61,940 bases of DNA from Paracoccus sp. IB05 (GCF_016405985.1 NZ_JAEFCF010000032.1:1-61940); one strand, 5' to 3'. Shown: positions 26,600 through 36,015, counted from the stretch's first letter. The notes: generated by a model from the sequence alone, not told the origin. A program made the numbers and translations.

Positions 26600-26947
26600 T
26601 TGAAAATTCTGAAGCTCAGCCTGACCCTCGCCGCAGTTCTTGTGCTTGCGGGTTGCTATGACAGCGGCAGCTCTGACAGCAGCAACGGCGGCACTGGCGG
26701 CACTGGCGGCACCGGCACGGGCAGCGGCAGTGCTACGGTTCGGCCGCGCGCCTATACCTGCCCATCGAATTGCCAGAATGTGCAGACCCGCACCAGCTGC
26801 CAGGCCGCAGAATCCTATTACCAGGTCTATGTCGAAAACGCGCGGGCCGGCACTGCAGCATCGACACTGGAACAGCTTTACGACAACCACGCACGGTCGG
26901 CGGGGCTGGCACGCAGCATGGTGCAGCAGATCGGCTGTGCACCCTGA
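26600..26947 (+). CDS. small Cys-rich lipoprotein at head of export operon
   Basis: 115 residues starting at TTG 26600, with GGGAG 7 nt upstream and no nearby ATG. The signal ends in lipobox LVLAGC. A Ser/Gly/Thr-rich linker (GGTGGTGGTGTGSGSG) precedes a compact domain of about 65 residues with four cysteines (YTCPSNCQ, RTSCQAAES, and a C-terminal QIGCAP), enough for two disulfides. No family is recognised. As first gene before the adaptor, TolC-like lipoprotein, ATPase and permease it could be exported cargo, an accessory subunit or a surface-exposed sensor. Confidence 0.78.
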   Translation: MKILKLSLTLAAVLVLAGCYDSGSSDSSNGGTGGTGGTGTGSGSATVRPRAYTCPSNCQNVQTRTSCQAAESYYQVYVENARAGTAASTLEQLYDNHARSAGLARSMVQQIGCAP

Positions 26948-26958
26948 CGCAACCTGAC

Positions 26959-27990
26959 GTGCTGCGTTTCTACATACCCGCAGGTATTGCTGCGATGGCG
27001 CTGACCGGTGCCGTCGCAGCAGGACTTGGTAATGGCCCCGCCAGTGTCGCACCGGAGGTCCGGGCTGCTGTGTCTTTGACGCCCGCGCCCCCATCGGGGG
27101 CTGCGGTTGAACCTGCTACATTCAGGACCTGCTTTCTGGACTGGGCCGAAGAGACACCGCTGATTGCCCTGCGCGATGGATTTGCTTCGACCGGGCTTTC
27201 GGTTTCAGACCGGGTCCTGCCGGAGGCCGTTCTTCTGACCTTCCGCGCTGAAAATGAACGCACGCAGCTGGAAATGCTGGATCTGCGCGCTCTTGGTCTT
27301 GCGGACCGACAGCGCCTTGCAACGGCCGCCCATGCCGCTGCCCTGGCCCGTCACGCGACCGAGGCCCGCGCCGTTGCGCGCAAACTCGCCCGCGCGCGCG
27401 AGGCGGCGGCGCTTGCCGCGACCCGCCATCGCGAAGGCAGGCTCGACCGCCTCTCGCTGGAGCTTGCCGAAGATCAGCTTGCAGAAGTTGACGATCTTGC
27501 CGCGCAGACCGCCCCTGCGCTTGCCCTGCTGGAGGCAGAACATGCCCTCAGACTGACCGAATTGCAGCAGGAAAGGGCGGCCCTCGCCAGTGAAAGAAAG
27601 GTGCTTCAGGACCATATTGGGACACTTTCGCTGCGCAGCGAAGCCGCTGGTGCGGTCAGCTTTGTGGCACCCGCGCTGACCACTGGTGCCCTTGTCGCGG
27701 TGCGGCGCGGCGAACATGTGATCAGCCTTGCCCGTCCCGGCATGTTCCGCGCGAAAGTTCCGGTGCATCTGCGCGATCTGTCGCTTTTCACCGATCGCCG
27801 CGTCACCGCCCGCCTCGCGCTGGAGGCTGGTGTCCTGACGGGGCAGGTCACGCACATATCGGCCCTTCGCAGCCCTCTGCCCGATGGCAGCACGCATGAG
27901 GTTGAGATTCGCTTCGATCCGACAGCTCTCGCGAGCGAACCGCAATCGGCAAGCTGCCTGTTCGAAATCGGCACAGAGGCCGCACCATGA
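26959..27990 (+). CDS. HlyD/MacA-like periplasmic adaptor (membrane fusion protein)
   Basis: About 343 residues from GTG 26959, 11 bp after the lipoprotein stop; ATG 26995 is an alternative and neither has a strong ribosome site. An N-terminal hydrophobic anchor is followed by a long Ala/Arg/Glu-rich helical hairpin (about residues 90-215, e.g. ARHATEARAVARKLARAREA), a lipoyl-like half (SEAAGAVSFVAPALTTGALV) and a beta-barrel region (RAKVPVHLRDLSLF). Such adaptors bridge an inner-membrane ABC permease to an outer-membrane channel. The sequence is diverged from classical MacA/HlyD. Confidence 0.75.
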   Translation: MLRFYIPAGIAAMALTGAVAAGLGNGPASVAPEVRAAVSLTPAPPSGAAVEPATFRTCFLDWAEETPLIALRDGFASTGLSVSDRVLPEAVLLTFRAENERTQLEMLDLRALGLADRQRLATAAHAAALARHATEARAVARKLARAREAAALAATRHREGRLDRLSLELAEDQLAEVDDLAAQTAPALALLEAEHALRLTELQQERAALASERKVLQDHIGTLSLRSEAAGAVSFVAPALTTGALVAVRRGEHVISLARPGMFRAKVPVHLRDLSLFTDRRVTARLALEAGVLTGQVTHISALRSPLPDGSTHEVEIRFDPTALASEPQSASCLFEIGTEAAP

Positions 27991-29252
27991 CTCTGCGTTC
28001 CCGCCTTCTCTGGCTTGCAGTGGCATTTGGCGCAGGATGTGCTGCACCCGATTACGACCGGGCGGAAGCACTGATCGACCAGGTCAGCCTGGATCTTGCG
28101 CAGGATGCGCCTGCCGAAGGCCTGGCCTTTGGCGATCACGCCCGCCGTTACGGTCCGGCCTTTCACGAAGCCCGACTGCGCGAGGCAGAGCTTTTGCTGG
28201 ATCTGGATCAACTGCGCCGGGGCGCATTGCCGCGCCTCAGCGTCATGGTTCAGGGCAGGGCCCAATGGGATGAAAGCGGCGGTTTCTCGGTCAGAGGGCG
28301 CAATCATGCCTTTGTTATCGAATGGGATTTCATCCGGGCGATTTATGTCCTGTTCCGGAATACGCCCGAAATATTCGCCATTCTGGTTGCACAGGAAAGC
28401 GCGCTTGCCCGGCAAAGCGCCGAAAAGCAGCTGCTTGACCAGCTGGCAGATACTCTTGACACCGGGCTGGCGCTTGAAGAGGCGGGCCTGACCCTTGATG
28501 CCGAGAGCTGTCGCATAAAGGACATGCGGGGTGAGCTGGCGCTTGGCACCCTGCCGCGCGACGAGGTTGCGGCTGGGGAGACCGCGCTGCAACGCCGCAA
28601 ATCCGCCCATGCCGCGCGCCGGACCATGTATGAGGCCAGCCGCGCCAATCTTGCCCATGGCACAGGCGGCGCGCCCTTTCGTCCGGATCTGCGGATCGCG
28701 ACTTTACACCCGGAGCCCTCGCGCGCCCGGACGGCAGAGCAATGCTATGCAGGTTCGGCGCTGGAGGCACGCAATGCGGTTTTGCACCGGATTGCCAAAG
28801 ACGGGCTGGACGCCGCCCGCATTGATCGCTGGATCGCGCTTTCCGGCATCGTGCCCAATCAGCTTGGGCCGGACAGCCCGGCCCAGCTGGAACTTTTGCT
28901 CAATCTGATGGTGCCGCTGATTGATCAGGGCAAGGGTGACCGTCAGGTGCAGCGGGCACGGATCGCAGTCGCCAATGCGCTGATCGCGGCCCGTGAAAGC
29001 AGAGCGGTCTTTATGCTGGCCCATGCCGAGCTGACCCTGGCCCTGGCCGAGGCCCATGTGGTGCAGGCCGGGTTGACGCCTTCGGCCAGGGCAGAGACCG
29101 GATGCGCCGCCGATCTTTCCGCCAGGCTTTACGATTTGGAAAAGCGTCGCGCCAGGCTGACGCAGGAGCATCTGGAAGTCGGGCTTGCCCTTTTGTGTAT
29201 GCCTGCCGAGCGGCAGCCAGGCGGGCCTGGCGGAGCGGCGGCCAATGAGTGA
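27987..29252 (+). CDS. TolC-like outer-membrane efflux lipoprotein
   Basis: 421 residues with a lipoprotein signal (WLAVAFGAGCAAP; Cys near residue 18). Long alpha-helical, Ala/Leu/Arg-rich segments are arranged as two similar halves, as in OMF/TolC channel proteins (LREAELLLDLDQLRRGALPR... and QVQRARIAVANALIAARES...). The pattern and neighbours, rather than close sequence identity, support the call. It would form the outer-membrane exit duct. The start overlaps the adaptor stop (ATGA), and its end overlaps the ATPase start. Confidence 0.7.
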   Translation: MTLRSRLLWLAVAFGAGCAAPDYDRAEALIDQVSLDLAQDAPAEGLAFGDHARRYGPAFHEARLREAELLLDLDQLRRGALPRLSVMVQGRAQWDESGGFSVRGRNHAFVIEWDFIRAIYVLFRNTPEIFAILVAQESALARQSAEKQLLDQLADTLDTGLALEEAGLTLDAESCRIKDMRGELALGTLPRDEVAAGETALQRRKSAHAARRTMYEASRANLAHGTGGAPFRPDLRIATLHPEPSRARTAEQCYAGSALEARNAVLHRIAKDGLDAARIDRWIALSGIVPNQLGPDSPAQLELLLNLMVPLIDQGKGDRQVQRARIAVANALIAARESRAVFMLAHAELTLALAEAHVVQAGLTPSARAETGCAADLSARLYDLEKRRARLTQEHLEVGLALLCMPAERQPGGPGGAAANE

Positions 29253-29931
29253 GGTCCCGCTGCCCCTGCATCTTGAGCGGGTTGTGGTGCATCATGGCGG
29301 CCAGGACCGCCGGATGGTGCTGGACCATGCCGATCTGACGGTCGCGTCCGCCGAACGGCTTTGCATCCTTGGGGAAAGCGGTTCGGGAAAGACCACGCTT
29401 CTGGAGGTGATCAGCGGTTTCCGGCGCCCGGATGCCGGGCGGGTGCGCCTTTTCGGCATTGATCCGGCGGGGGCAGCAGACCGGGTTCGTGCCAGGCTGC
29501 GCCGTCAGCAGCTGGGGTTTATCTTCCAGGATTATGCTCTGATCGAAGGGCTGACAGCTCTTGCCAATATCGCCATGCCTCTGCGGCTTGACGGCATCCG
29601 GGCTGAGGCCGCTCATCAGCGTGCGGCGGAACGGCTGGCAGCCGTTGGCCTCACCCATCTTGCTGCGGTGCCCGCCAGCGCGCTTTCGGGGGGCGAAAAG
29701 CAACGCGTGGCCTTTGCGCGCGCCACAATCCATGCGCCCCGCCTAATCCTGGCGGATGAGCCGACCGGCAGCCTCGACCCCCAGACAGGCCACGAAATAC
29801 TGCAGATGATCCTTGGGCGAGGGCAGGACAGCCCGCGCAGCCTCGTGATGGTGACACATAACCACGAGTACAGCCGCCATTTCGACCGCGTTCTCGTGCT
29901 GCGGGACGGTCGGCTGCATGAGGTCGCCTGA
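29245..29931 (+). CDS. ABC exporter ATP-binding protein (MacB/LolD-like)
   Basis: 228 residues: Walker [17 protein letters not shown], a Q-loop LGFIFQDYALIEGLTALANI, signature LSGGEKQRVAFARA, Walker B LILADEPTGSLD and the H-loop MVTHNHEYS. This combination is typical of the MacB/LolD/FtsE group that powers mechanotransmission exporters rather than importers. The start overlaps the TolC-like gene and its stop overlaps the permease ATG. Confidence 0.92.
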   Translation: MSEVPLPLHLERVVVHHGGQDRRMVLDHADLTVASAERLCILGESGSGKTTLLEVISGFRRPDAGRVRLFGIDPAGAADRVRARLRRQQLGFIFQDYALIEGLTALANIAMPLRLDGIRAEAAHQRAAERLAAVGLTHLAAVPASALSGGEKQRVAFARATIHAPRLILADEPTGSLDPQTGHEILQMILGRGQDSPRSLVMVTHNHEYSRHFDRVLVLRDGRLHEVA

Positions 29932-31094
29932 TGAAGGTCCGACGCCCCTTTCGCCGCGTGATCCTGCGCAGGCTGCTGATCTATTGCCTCGTCTCGGCCT
30001 GTTTCGCGGTCATTCTTGCCAATCGCATCATCACATCTGCCGCGACCGAAGGCTTCGAGGCCCGCATTCGCGCCAGCCTCTATCATGAGGCGGTGCTGAC
30101 TTTTCCGATGCTCTCGGCACAGAAGGTCAGCCGGGGCCACACGGACGCGGACCATCTCGCCCCTTGGACGGAGGACGCGCTGAAGGCCGCCTTTGCCGGG
30201 GCCGGGATCTCGGTCTCGCCCTATTCGCGGCAATTTGCCCCGATTGCCGAACTGCCCGCTGCCGGCATGGTGGAAATCCTGACAAGCGATCTGCATTTCC
30301 CTTTGGCCTACAGGCTGAGCCTCAGCCCCGATCGCACGCCAGAGCCGGGAAGCTGCCTGATTGGCCGCCGCCTTGCTGATCAGCTAATGGGGCCGCTGCC
30401 CGAATGGCTGCATTTTGGCACCATGCGGTGCAGGCTTGCCGGAGTCTTTGACGGTGAGATCCGCCCGCCTTTCTGGACGCTCGACCGGGCCGTTCTGCGG
30501 CTGGCGGCGCGTGACCGGGTCATGGCGGAGGAGACCATTCTCTGGAGCAGCTATCTGCAGGCGGATACGGCCGTTTTGAACGAGGCGGATCTGCGCGCGG
30601 GCCTGGCCCCCTGGCTGGAGGCCGAGGCGGTGGAAATCTGGTCCAGCCAGCATCACGCCGAACGCGCGGCGGGTATTCTGGCAATCTACAATTTCGTAGC
30701 AGCAGCAATCGGCGGCATCGCATTGGGCCTTTGTGCTTTCGCCATTGCCACAACCTTCATGTTCTCGGTCTCGGAGCAACGTAGGGAAATCGCCATTCGC
30801 CGCGCGATAGGGGCGACGCAATGGCAGATCATCGGCCATGTTCAGATCGAGATCGCAGCCCTGGTTCTTGGTGGTCTGCTGACAGGTATGATCGGCGGCA
30901 AATATCTCGGCCTTTATCTTCTGGCGCAGATGCAGGGGGCCGGATTGCTGGACCCTGCGGCACAGGCGGTTCTGTCTCCTGTCGGCCTTATCCAGCTTGC
31001 AGCCATGTTTCTGGCGGCAGGCGTCACGGCGGGTCTGATCCCCGCCATTGTCGCCGCCCGAATTGACCCTGCCATCGTGCTGCGCGGCGGCTGA
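29931..31094 (+). CDS. ABC exporter permease, FtsX/MacB family
   Basis: 387 residues with one N-terminal helix (about 13-35), a periplasmic domain of about 200 residues, and three C-terminal helices (about 245-272, 300-325, 350-375). This is the MacB/LolE topology. The family motif RREIAIRRAIGATQWQI sits after the second helix and the chain ends in PAIVLRGG. It works with the ATPase, adaptor and TolC-like protein of the operon. The periplasmic domain (e.g. GSCLIGRRLADQLMG) is shortened relative to MacB and may define substrate choice. Confidence 0.9.
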   Translation: MKVRRPFRRVILRRLLIYCLVSACFAVILANRIITSAATEGFEARIRASLYHEAVLTFPMLSAQKVSRGHTDADHLAPWTEDALKAAFAGAGISVSPYSRQFAPIAELPAAGMVEILTSDLHFPLAYRLSLSPDRTPEPGSCLIGRRLADQLMGPLPEWLHFGTMRCRLAGVFDGEIRPPFWTLDRAVLRLAARDRVMAEETILWSSYLQADTAVLNEADLRAGLAPWLEAEAVEIWSSQHHAERAAGILAIYNFVAAAIGGIALGLCAFAIATTFMFSVSEQRREIAIRRAIGATQWQIIGHVQIEIAALVLGGLLTGMIGGKYLGLYLLAQMQGAGLLDPAAQAVLSPVGLIQLAAMFLAAGVTAGLIPAIVAARIDPAIVLRGG

Positions 31095-31301
31095 CTGACG
31101 CTGCTTTGGCGTCCTGCGATGAGAACGGCCATGCGCAGTTCGTACACGAAGCGACAGCAGGCAGCCTGTGCGGGCGACGTGAAGTCCCCACGCCATCGGA
31201 GAGGATTTCGAGGTAAGCTGGGCAGCAATACTGCATCTGCAGAGGACCACTCGAAGGTCCCAAGCCGAGACATATAGGGCATCCGCTCGCCGCACCCCAT
31301 G

Positions 31302-31565
31302 TGTTTGATCCCATGGTTTGCTGGCGCGATCCTTTCTTTGGAATGGAAGGATGCCCTATGGGACAAGTTCGTCACGGCAGCGCCACGACCACGCACGCTT
31401 TCCGAGCAGCAACACGAGCCGAATGGAAGCTTTGACTGCGGCACTGAGCCGCGAAGCGGGTATTAAACCTAGGACTGTGGCGACGTGACGAAAACCTCAG
31501 ACGGTCGAAGACATGAAGGCGGGGCCGAAATTGCCTCGTTCTATGGTGCTAAGCCGGGAGGAGTA
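31302..31565 (+). pseudogene. decayed IS481-family element, 5' end
   Basis: A terminus starting TGTTTGATCCCATGG at 31302 is followed by the start of a transposase at ATG 31358: MGQVRHGSATTTHAFRAA. A frameshift follows near 31417, then LTAALSREAGIKPRTVA, an in-frame stop at 31486, then RKPQTVEDMKAGPKLPRS. These are the helix-turn-helix and linker of IS481-type transposases. The catalytic domain is absent. Confidence 0.75.
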
Positions 31566-31831
31566 AGACCGGGTGACGTCAGCCCTTCGAACAGTCGCCG
31601 CGCCGCGCCGTCACTGACCTCAGGCCCTGCCTGCGCCGCCAGTTCGTCCTCTGTCGTCAGTGCATCTGCGCGGCGGGCCGGATCGACACGAAGATCAATG
31701 ACCACAACCGCCCCCCTGCCCCAGGCAGACGCACAGGCCACAATCCATGCCGCGCCCCCCAGCCGAAAAGTCGCCCGAGCCATAAGCGGATCCGCCAGCC
31801 AAAGCGCCACGGGATGCATCCGGTTCCTCAC
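31541..31831 (-). CDS. hypothetical short protein (doubtful)
   Basis: A 96-codon minus-strand frame encodes MHPVALWLADPLMARATF, a hydrophobic stretch (GGAAWIVACASAWGRG) and a basic/acidic tail. Its last 8 codons run into IS481 remnant sequence, so if real the gene is probably truncated. No ribosome site or family is evident. Confidence 0.3.
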   Translation of the reverse strand: MRNRMHPVALWLADPLMARATFRLGGAAWIVACASAWGRGAVVVIDLRVDPARRADALTTEDELAAQAGPEVSDGAARRLFEGLTSPGLTPPGLAP

Positions 31832-31923
31832 AGCGCGCGCTCGGATCCAGCGCGGCTAAGGCCGGAAGACCTGGCGCGAGCTGAGAAGATCTCCGGGCAC
31901 GGGCCATGTCGGAGCACTTCCAA

Positions 31924-32001
31924 AATCGGCGCTTTACTCTATACATGAGCAAAATATCCGCCGCGCCCGTCACATCTATATTATATCCAATAATGTTGCA
32001 C
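31924..32001. repeat. 78-bp island-flanking repeat, left copy
   Basis: Blocks AATCGGCG, ATCCGCCGC, GTCACA, ATATCCAATA and TTGCA occur at offsets 0, 32, 45, 59 and 72. The same blocks occur at 61509 with offsets 0, 31, 44, 58 and 71. The inner 48 bp are about 75% identical. The copy includes a LysR-like half-palindrome ATCCAAT...GTTGCAC. The surrounding 32002-32219 has no gene that I can support. Confidence 0.6.
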
Positions 32002-32219
32002 ACTTGGACCGAGATAATAAATCTCTGAGCAGGTCGAATATCTTTCAGTAGCTTCTGCTGGACGGAGGCCAAGACGGAACATTATCTACGTTACTGATTC
32101 AGGCGCAAGCGCTAGCAGAGAGAGTAGACGCTGTGCAATTGGGCCTTATCGCACCCCTGTGGCTCAGTTATCCTAAAGTCCGTAAAGGTGCCACTGCGCC
32201 TTCTAGCAGGCGCAGCGGT

Positions 32220-32942
32220 TCACAGAATCCGGCTGAGGAAATCGCGGGTGCGGCTTTCGCGTGGATTGCCGAGAACCGCTTCGGGCGTGCCTTCTTCCAG
32301 AATGCGGCCGTCATGCATGAACAGAACCCGGTCCGCGACCTCGCGGGCAAAGCCCATTTCATGGGTCACGACCAGCATCGTCATCCCGTCATCCGCCAGC
32401 GAACGCATGGCACCCAGCACCTCGCCCACCAGTTCGGGATCCAGCGCCGAGGTCGGCTCGTCGAAGAGGATCGCCTCGGGCCGCATCGCCAGCGCCCGGG
32501 CAATCGCCACGCGCTGTTGCTGGCCCCCGGACAACTGGTCCGGATAGGCTCCGGCCTTGGCGGCCAGCCCCATCCGCTCCAGCAGCGCCATGCCATGGTC
32601 ACGGGCCGCAGCCACCGGCTCGCGCTTCACATGGATCGGTCCTTCGGTGACATTCTCCAGCGCGGTGCGGTGCGGGAAAAGGTTGAACCGCTGGAACACC
32701 ATGGTGACACGCGTGCGCAGCGCCCGGATCGCCGGGCTGCGGGCATCGACCTTTTCACCGGCAAAGGTGATCTCGCCGCCCTCATAGGTTTCCAGCCCGT
32801 TCACGCAGCGCAAAAGCGTCGACTTCCCCGAACCAGAGGCGCCGATCAGGCAGACCACCTCTCCTTTGCCGACTGTGGTGTCGATGCCTTTCAGCACTTC
32901 CAGATCGCCAAAGCGCTTATGCAGATCGCGGATCGTGATCAT
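32220..32942 (-). CDS. polar amino-acid ABC transporter ATP-binding protein
   Basis: 240 residues: Walker [19 protein letters not shown], signature [15 protein letters not shown], Walker [17 protein letters not shown] and H-loop [14 protein letters not shown], all characteristic of GlnQ/HisP-type ATPases. It is the last gene of a three-gene minus-strand operon. Its ATG overlaps the permease stop by 4 bp. It powers uptake of a polar or charged amino-acid-like solute for the neighbouring catabolic genes. Confidence 0.93.
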   Translation of the reverse strand: MITIRDLHKRFGDLEVLKGIDTTVGKGEVVCLIGASGSGKSTLLRCVNGLETYEGGEITFAGEKVDARSPAIRALRTRVTMVFQRFNLFPHRTALENVTEGPIHVKREPVAAARDHGMALLERMGLAAKAGAYPDQLSGGQQQRVAIARALAMRPEAILFDEPTSALDPELVGEVLGAMRSLADDGMTMLVVTHEMGFAREVADRVLFMHDGRILEEGTPEAVLGNPRESRTRDFLSRIL

Positions 32943-33592
32943 TTCTTGCCGAACCTTTTTTCAAGCCACCAGGCCAGCAGCAAAAGCGGCACGCTGAGGC
33001 AGAGATAGAGACCGGCCACCAGCGTGTAGACCGTCATGTTCTGGAAGGTGGACGCCGCGAGGATCTTGCCCTGGAACGTCATCTCGGCCACCGTGATCAC
33101 CGAGGCCTGGGATGTGTCTTTCAACAGCATGATCATCGTATTGCCATAGGGCGGCAACACGGTGCGCACCGCCTGGGGCAGGATCACCCGGCGCATCATC
33201 TGGCCCCAGCCCATGCCAATCGACTGCGCGGCCTCGAGCTGACCCTTGTCGACCGCCTCAAGCCCGGCGCGGAAGTTTTCCGCCATATAGCAGGAATAGG
33301 CGATGCCAAGGCCAATCGCGCCCGCCTGGAAGGCGGTCAGATCGATGCCGAATTCCGGCAGCACGAAATAGATATAGAACAGCTGCACCAGAACCGGGAT
33401 GCCGCGCACGATATTGATAAAGCTGCGCGACAGGAACGAGAGGATCGGATTGCCGGAATAGCGCATCAGCGCCAGCACGAGGCCGAAGAGGGTGGCGATC
33501 ACCAGTGCCGCCACCGCAAGGCCGACCGTGGTCAGCGCGCCCTGAAGAAGGATGGGCAGGTAAACCTGCGCATCCGTAAAGAATTTTTCCAT
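32939..33592 (-). CDS. polar amino-acid ABC transporter permease
   Basis: 217 residues of the HisM/GlnP family. Membrane helices are at about 12-35, 55-80, 90-110 and 180-205. The motifs include [20 protein letters not shown] and the EAA loop [23 protein letters not shown] single permease gene implies a homodimeric channel. It begins 10 bp after the binding-protein gene. Confidence 0.93.
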   Translation of the reverse strand: MEKFFTDAQVYLPILLQGALTTVGLAVAALVIATLFGLVLALMRYSGNPILSFLSRSFINIVRGIPVLVQLFYIYFVLPEFGIDLTAFQAGAIGLGIAYSCYMAENFRAGLEAVDKGQLEAAQSIGMGWGQMMRRVILPQAVRTVLPPYGNTMIMLLKDTSQASVITVAEMTFQGKILAASTFQNMTVYTLVAGLYLCLSVPLLLLAWWLEKRFGKK

Positions 33593-33602
33593 CGGGCCGG
33601 GC

Positions 33603-34361
33603 TCAGTTCAGGTTCCATTTGATGGCAAGCGCATCCAGCTCACCATTTTCGCGGATGGTGGCGAGACCCTTGTTCACCCGCTCCAGCAGCTCGGGATTGT
33701 CTTTCGAGATGGCCAGCCCAAGCGGCAGCGAGATCTGCGGCTCGTAGCCCTCGGCCATTTTCAGATCGGGGAATTTGCCCTGGCCGATCTGATAGGCCAT
33801 GATCGGCTGGTCTGCGACACCGGCCACGATCCGGCCCAGTTCCACATCGCGCATGATATCGGCGATGTTTTCATAGACCTTGATCTCGCCGATGCCTTCC
33901 ATCGCCTCCAGTGCCTTGTGGAAGCTGGTGCCCTGCTGCACGCCGATCACCTTGCCGGCGGTCTCGGTCAGCGACTGGCTGTAGACGGTGGCGTCATCGG
34001 CGCGCACCACAAGACCCTCGGCATAGGGGAAGACCGGGTCCGAGAAATTGACGACTTCCTTACGCTCATCGGTGATCGACATCGCGGCGGCGATCATGTC
34101 GATACGGCCCGAATTCAGTGCCGGGATCAGCGAGGCCCAGTCGGTCGACTGCACGTCAGCCTCGAAACCCGCATGTTTGCCGATGGCATCGACCACATCG
34201 ACCATCATGCCGGTAATCTCGTTCTTTTCGACATCAAGGAAGGTGAAGGGCACGCCGGTCGGCGTCGAGCCGACTTTGATCGTCTCGGCTGCAACAAATG
34301 CGGGGGCGAGGCCCGCGGTCAGGCTCAGCGCGGCGACGGTCAGGAAATGTCTGATTTTCAT
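33603..34361 (-). CDS. polar amino-acid ABC transporter substrate-binding protein
   Basis: 252 residues with a Sec signal (cleavage near FVAA-ETI, residue 25) and the SBP_bac_3 fold (VGSTPTGVPFTFLDVEKNEI, TGMMVDVVDAIGKHAGFE, VQSTDWASLIPALNSGRIDM). It binds the imported solute in the periplasm. First gene of the operon; the promoter should lie in the 430-bp gap upstream, which it shares with the AbrB-family gene. Confidence 0.93.
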   Translation of the reverse strand: MKIRHFLTVAALSLTAGLAPAFVAAETIKVGSTPTGVPFTFLDVEKNEITGMMVDVVDAIGKHAGFEADVQSTDWASLIPALNSGRIDMIAAAMSITDERKEVVNFSDPVFPYAEGLVVRADDATVYSQSLTETAGKVIGVQQGTSFHKALEAMEGIGEIKVYENIADIMRDVELGRIVAGVADQPIMAYQIGQGKFPDLKMAEGYEPQISLPLGLAISKDNPELLERVNKGLATIRENGELDALAIKWNLN

Positions 34362-34798
34362 GGTCTGTCCTTATCGTTGTTTATCGGGCCTCTGGCCCCC
34401 CTGTCGTGCTGGCGCATCCCGGCGCCGCATCACCGCGCTCGCAAAATCTTGTGTCACGAGCTGCAATCACCGCCTCCGGCAGACCGGAGAGCAGGCATAA
34501 TCGCGTTACGGCTTTGCCAGGGCTAAAGCAGATCGGAATGCCCGGGCGCTGACGTGCCGTAACGATGCGGTTCTCTGGCATTTTCTGCTGAGATCACCTG
34601 AGTTGCGGCGATTTCTTCTGTTCCTGCACCCGCAGCCCGAACCGGATCGCCCCCGCATCACAGCCAGCCAGTTGCGAATCCGTGCGAAATCCATCTGCGA
34701 TGCCAGCTTTGAGCAGATTATGCCGTGACATCTTTCGCATCGGCATCACCTGTGTTCCAAAAGGGCGCAGCCTGACGCCATGAACCGCCCGGGCTGTC
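34362..34798. other. long divergent intergenic region
   Basis: About 440 bp between the binding-protein gene and the AbrB-family gene. A 68-codon minus frame (34594-34800) exists, without a ribosome site or known motif. I see no RNA gene. It presumably carries divergent promoters. Confidence 0.5.
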
Positions 34799-35899
34799 AT
34801 GTCCCCGGCCACACCAGGATCAGCCCCCGTCATGCCGCTTTCCCGAACCGGACCGCGCCGGATCCTTGACTGGATTCTGCTTTGCACGCTTGGCCTTTCG
34901 CTGGCGAAACTGCTTGCGCTGCCGGGGATGCCGGCGGCGGCGATGCTGGGGCCGCTGATCATTGCGGCGATCCTTGCGCTCAGGGGCAGCGATATCCGCC
35001 TGCCACAGCTGGCCGTCACCATGGCCCATGCGATGGTAGGCTGTCTGATCGCGGCCGCGATGGATCCGGGGATGCTGGCACAGGCGGTCAGCCTCTGGCC
35101 CCTGATCCTGGTCTTCGTGACCCTGACCTTTGCCGCCGCCGCTCTGACCGGGCTTTTCGCCGCAAAGCGCACCGGAATTGCGCGCGACCTGACGATCTGG
35201 GGCTTTCTGCCCGGCCTGCTGGGCGCGGTGATCGAAGCCGCCGAAACCCGGGGCATCGACAGCCGGATGATCGCCCTGATCCAGATCCTTCGGCTTGTGA
35301 ATGTCATTCTGGCGATGGTGGTGCTGACGGCGCTGCTGTCAGGCCCGGCCATCGCGCCCACCCCCTGGACCAAAGGCGGCGGCGCGGATTTCCACGATCA
35401 GGCGCGAGACCTGCTGCTGATCGCGGCGCTTGTGGCAAGTGGCGTGGCGGCGGCCCGCTGGCTGCGGTTTTTGCCTGCGGCGGCAACGCTGGTCCCGCTG
35501 GTGCTGACCTCGGTGCTGGCTGTCAGCGGGGTCCGGATCGCGGCTCCGGGCTGGATGGTCGCGCTGGCTTTTCTCGGGATCGGGGCGGGCGTCGGGCTGC
35601 GGTTCACCCCGGCTTTGCTGCGGATGGCGTTGCGCGCGCTGCCGGGGCTGACGCTGGCCAGCGGGCTTTTGATCCTGCTTTGCGCGGCATCCGGTCTGCT
35701 GCTGGCCTGGGTCGCGAATGTCAGCCCGCTGACAGGCATTCTTGCCACTGTGCCGGGCAGCATCGATTCCCTTGCGCTGCTGGCGATCGGCGCGGGGGCG
35801 GATGTGTCTTTCATCATGACCTTCCAGACCGTGCGGCTGTTCGCGGTGGCCCTGTTCGGCCCTGCCCTTGCCAGCTTTCTCAGCCGCAAGACCCGCTGA
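34799..35899 (+). CDS. AbrB-family membrane protein
   Basis: 366 residues, almost entirely hydrophobic, in two similar halves of five or six helices (LPGMPAAAMLGPLIIAAILA and VSPLTGILATVPGSIDSLAL). This is the duplicated pattern of the AbrB/'ammonia monooxygenase' putative transporter family. No ribosome site is clear before ATG 34799; ATG 34832 is possible. Members are of uncertain function, probably small-molecule transport. Its place at the head of the catabolic genes suggests export or import of a pathway metabolite. Confidence 0.85.
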   Translation: MSPATPGSAPVMPLSRTGPRRILDWILLCTLGLSLAKLLALPGMPAAAMLGPLIIAAILALRGSDIRLPQLAVTMAHAMVGCLIAAAMDPGMLAQAVSLWPLILVFVTLTFAAAALTGLFAAKRTGIARDLTIWGFLPGLLGAVIEAAETRGIDSRMIALIQILRLVNVILAMVVLTALLSGPAIAPTPWTKGGGADFHDQARDLLLIAALVASGVAAARWLRFLPAAATLVPLVLTSVLAVSGVRIAAPGWMVALAFLGIGAGVGLRFTPALLRMALRALPGLTLASGLLILLCAASGLLLAWVANVSPLTGILATVPGSIDSLALLAIGAGADVSFIMTFQTVRLFAVALFGPALASFLSRKTR

Positions 35900-36015
35900 A
35901 CGCCGCAGCAGCAAATTCTGTGAGAGACCCGGGCTTCGGCGACAAATTTCCTGAAAGCGGTGTGCAGTCTGGTCGGGTCACGCCCCTGCCAGCCACAGCA
36001 TCAAGGACCAGCCCC

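Noticed and set aside
34594-34800. 68-codon minus-strand open frame between the transporter and AbrB genes
   Set aside because: No ribosome site, and the start overlaps the AbrB start. No recognisable motif and no conserved context.
34882-36015. N-terminal 378 codons of a 1060-codon open frame leading into the TMADH-like gene
   Set aside because: This part overlaps the AbrB-family gene in another frame and has no family likeness. The real start is placed at GTG 36016.
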